Of a stretch of 6,206 nucleotides of DNA, positions 5,209 through 6,206 are shown piece by piece (within the stretch, counting starts at the first letter, position 1; the number at the start of each line of letters is the position of its first letter). Source of the stretch: Planctomycetaceae bacterium (GTDB lineage: Bacteria > Planctomycetota > Planctomycetia > Pirellulales > Pirellulaceae); contig JAKEHX010000518.1 in assembly GCA_022614795.1 (NCBI GenBank), positions 1 to 6,206 on the forward strand, written 5' to 3'. A program made the position numbers and the translations under genes. A model generated the notes under the pieces. The model saw only the letters and a list, made by a program, of their open reading frames with translations. It did no database searches and was not told where the DNA came from.

Positions 5209-6206
5209 TGATCGGAAGTTTGGAAGCTGAGTGCAGCAGCGGGACTCCGGTTCAGCCACACCGTCAGCGGGCGAAGCCGGTCGGTCGGCGACTGACCGAA
5301 GTTGCCGACAACAAGGTCCAGTGCGCCGTCGTGATTGACGTCGGCCAGTTCCAGGGCGGCGTGATTGCACCGGTTCGACTCGATTTCATGCCGCAGAAAC
5401 CGGCCCGGCTGCTGCTCGAGCCAGACAAGGGAAGAAAAACTCGCGACTTCCGGATGACGCCCAATCGATTGCGCGGGAATGAACGAGCAGGCGGCGACAT
5501 CCAGGTCGCCGTCGCCGTCGAGATCGGCGGACAGTGCGCGGCTTACGCCCGGCATGCTCGCCAGCAGGTGATCTTTCCAGGTCAAGTCGCCGCGGTTCTC
5601 CAACCAGCGGATGCTGTGGGAGGGCTTGACATAGTAGCTGTCAAACGTGTCGCCGTTGGTATAGAGCACGTCCTGATCGCCATCGCCATCCAGATCGACA
5701 AGCCGGATGCCCGTTGAACCGTGTGAAGGGTCGCCGGCGCGATACAAGACTTGTTTGTCGAACGTTCGGCCGTCGCGATTGATGCAGGCTTCTACAGATT
5801 CGTGCTCCTGGGAATAGACGACGACGAAATCGGGGCGATTGTCGCCGTTCAAATCCGCGACAGGAACATGAATCGCTCCGGACCGGGGGTCGATTACGCT
5901 GGTTTCGAACCGCAGTTGTCCGCCTGCCGGCTCCAGCTGCGTCAGGAGCAGCACGTTGCCCGTCGTATGCCAGCCGAAAACGGCGACGACGATGTCGATA
6001 TCCCCGTCGCCGTCAAAGTCGGCGGGCTGGGCATCGGCCACGCGGCCCACATCGTCGAGCAATACGACCTGATCAAAGTCCTGGCCGCTTGCTTCCTGTC
6101 GCGGCCGCAGCCAAACCACGCGGCCGCGGTCGTGATCCTCGGGGAGGAACTTCTGGATGGTGGTGAACACGACGCCGCCGCCGGAGACGCGGAGTTTCTC
6201 GCGGAG
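5205..6206 (-). CDS. FG-GAP/VCBS repeat beta-propeller protein, C-terminal 333 residues (5' end outside window)
   Basis: The frame is open from the right edge (LREKLRVSGGGVVF...) to TGA at 5205, so the N terminus, and any signal peptide or fused domain, is missing. A GTG at 6170 could be mistaken for a start, but the frame continues upstream of it in the same style. Five acidic loops of the DxDGDGxxD type stand out at fragment residues 63-71 (DFDGDGDID), 118-126 (DLNGDNRPD), 171-179 (DLDGDGDQD), 228-236 (DLDGDGDLD) and 289-297 (DVNHDGALD). They are 53-61 residues apart, as expected for blades of an integrin-like beta-propeller in which each loop binds calcium. Blade motifs such as VVAVFG, IRWLENRGDLTWKDHLL and LVVGNFG agree. 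Such proteins are normally extracytoplasmic and bind partners or ligands; the partner is unknown. It is the leading gene of an operon with nadC. Confidence 0.9.
   Translation of the reverse strand, partial: LREKLRVSGGGVVFTTIQKFLPEDHDRGRVVWLRPRQEASGQDFDQVVLLDDVGRVADAQPADFDGDGDIDIVVAVFGWHTTGNVLLLTQLEPAGGQLRFETSVIDPRSGAIHVPVADLNGDNRPDFVVVYSQEHESVEACINRDGRTFDKQVLYRAGDPSHGSTGIRLVDLDGDGDQDVLYTNGDTFDSYYVKPSHSIRWLENRGDLTWKDHLLASMPGVSRALSADLDGDGDLDVAACSFIPAQSIGRHPEVASFSSLVWLEQQPGRFLRHEIESNRCNHAALELADVNHDGALDLVVGNFGQSPTDRLRPLTVWLNRSPAAALSFQTSDQ

Noticed and set aside
5209..5370. N-terminally extended NadC start giving 364 residues
   Set aside because: The extra 54 residues are Arg/Pro/Ser-rich, antithetic to any NadC N terminus, and would overlap the end of the FG-GAP gene by more than 160 bases. 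The internal ATG overlapping the TGA stop fits the usual family length.
6168..6170. GTG at 6170 as the start of the FG-GAP gene
   Set aside because: The frame stays open upstream to the window edge with protein-like sequence (LREKLRVSGGGV), and no Shine-Dalgarno precedes the GTG at proper spacing. The gene is therefore treated as 5'-partial.

Overview
The window is high-GC DNA in which every credible gene lies on the minus strand. The most likely source is a planctomycete of the Pirellulales type. Three things suggest this: a very long surface protein whose N terminus carries the basic 'LExLExRxxL' motif seen on many large planctomycete exported proteins; a five-blade FG-GAP/VCBS protein; and wide, palindrome-rich intergenic DNA. 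The assignment is inference from gene style, because no rRNA or other marker gene is present.

Layout in the direction of transcription (right to left): (1) 6206-5205, the C-terminal 333 residues of an FG-GAP/VCBS repeat protein whose start is outside the window. (2) 5208-4276, nadC, quinolinate phosphoribosyltransferase, complete at 310 aa. Its ATG overlaps the TGA stop of gene 1 as ATGA, so the two are probably co-transcribed and translationally coupled. (3) 4275-3834, a 442-bp gap with three perfect inverted repeats; the first, directly after the nadC stop and followed by CTTTTCC, looks like the operon terminator. (4) 3833-1, the first 1277 codons of a giant exported parallel beta-helix protein, open and in frame to the left edge. 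It has a good Shine-Dalgarno (GGAG, 7 nt from ATG).

The surface protein has a basic N-terminal leader, then two successive right-handed beta-helix modules (about residues 79-425 and 445-890). Each module ends in the same Cys-Asn-Trp-Trp-Gly ... Pro-Trp-Leu signature. A third region of beta-strand repeats, starting with a GTAGND/DGDD-type acidic turn, continues off the window. The region looks like cell-surface or secreted architecture next to a housekeeping NAD biosynthesis gene. Nothing in it indicates a defence system, a mobile element, a CRISPR array or an RNA gene.

The long plus-strand ORFs are shadows of these minus-strand genes caused by high GC at third codon positions. I do not see a clearly new biological system. 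The most notable points are the duplicated beta-helix plus CNWWG/PWL architecture, the near absence of lysine and cysteine in the surface protein, the cluster of perfect palindromes after nadC, and the coupling of nadC to an FG-GAP protein.
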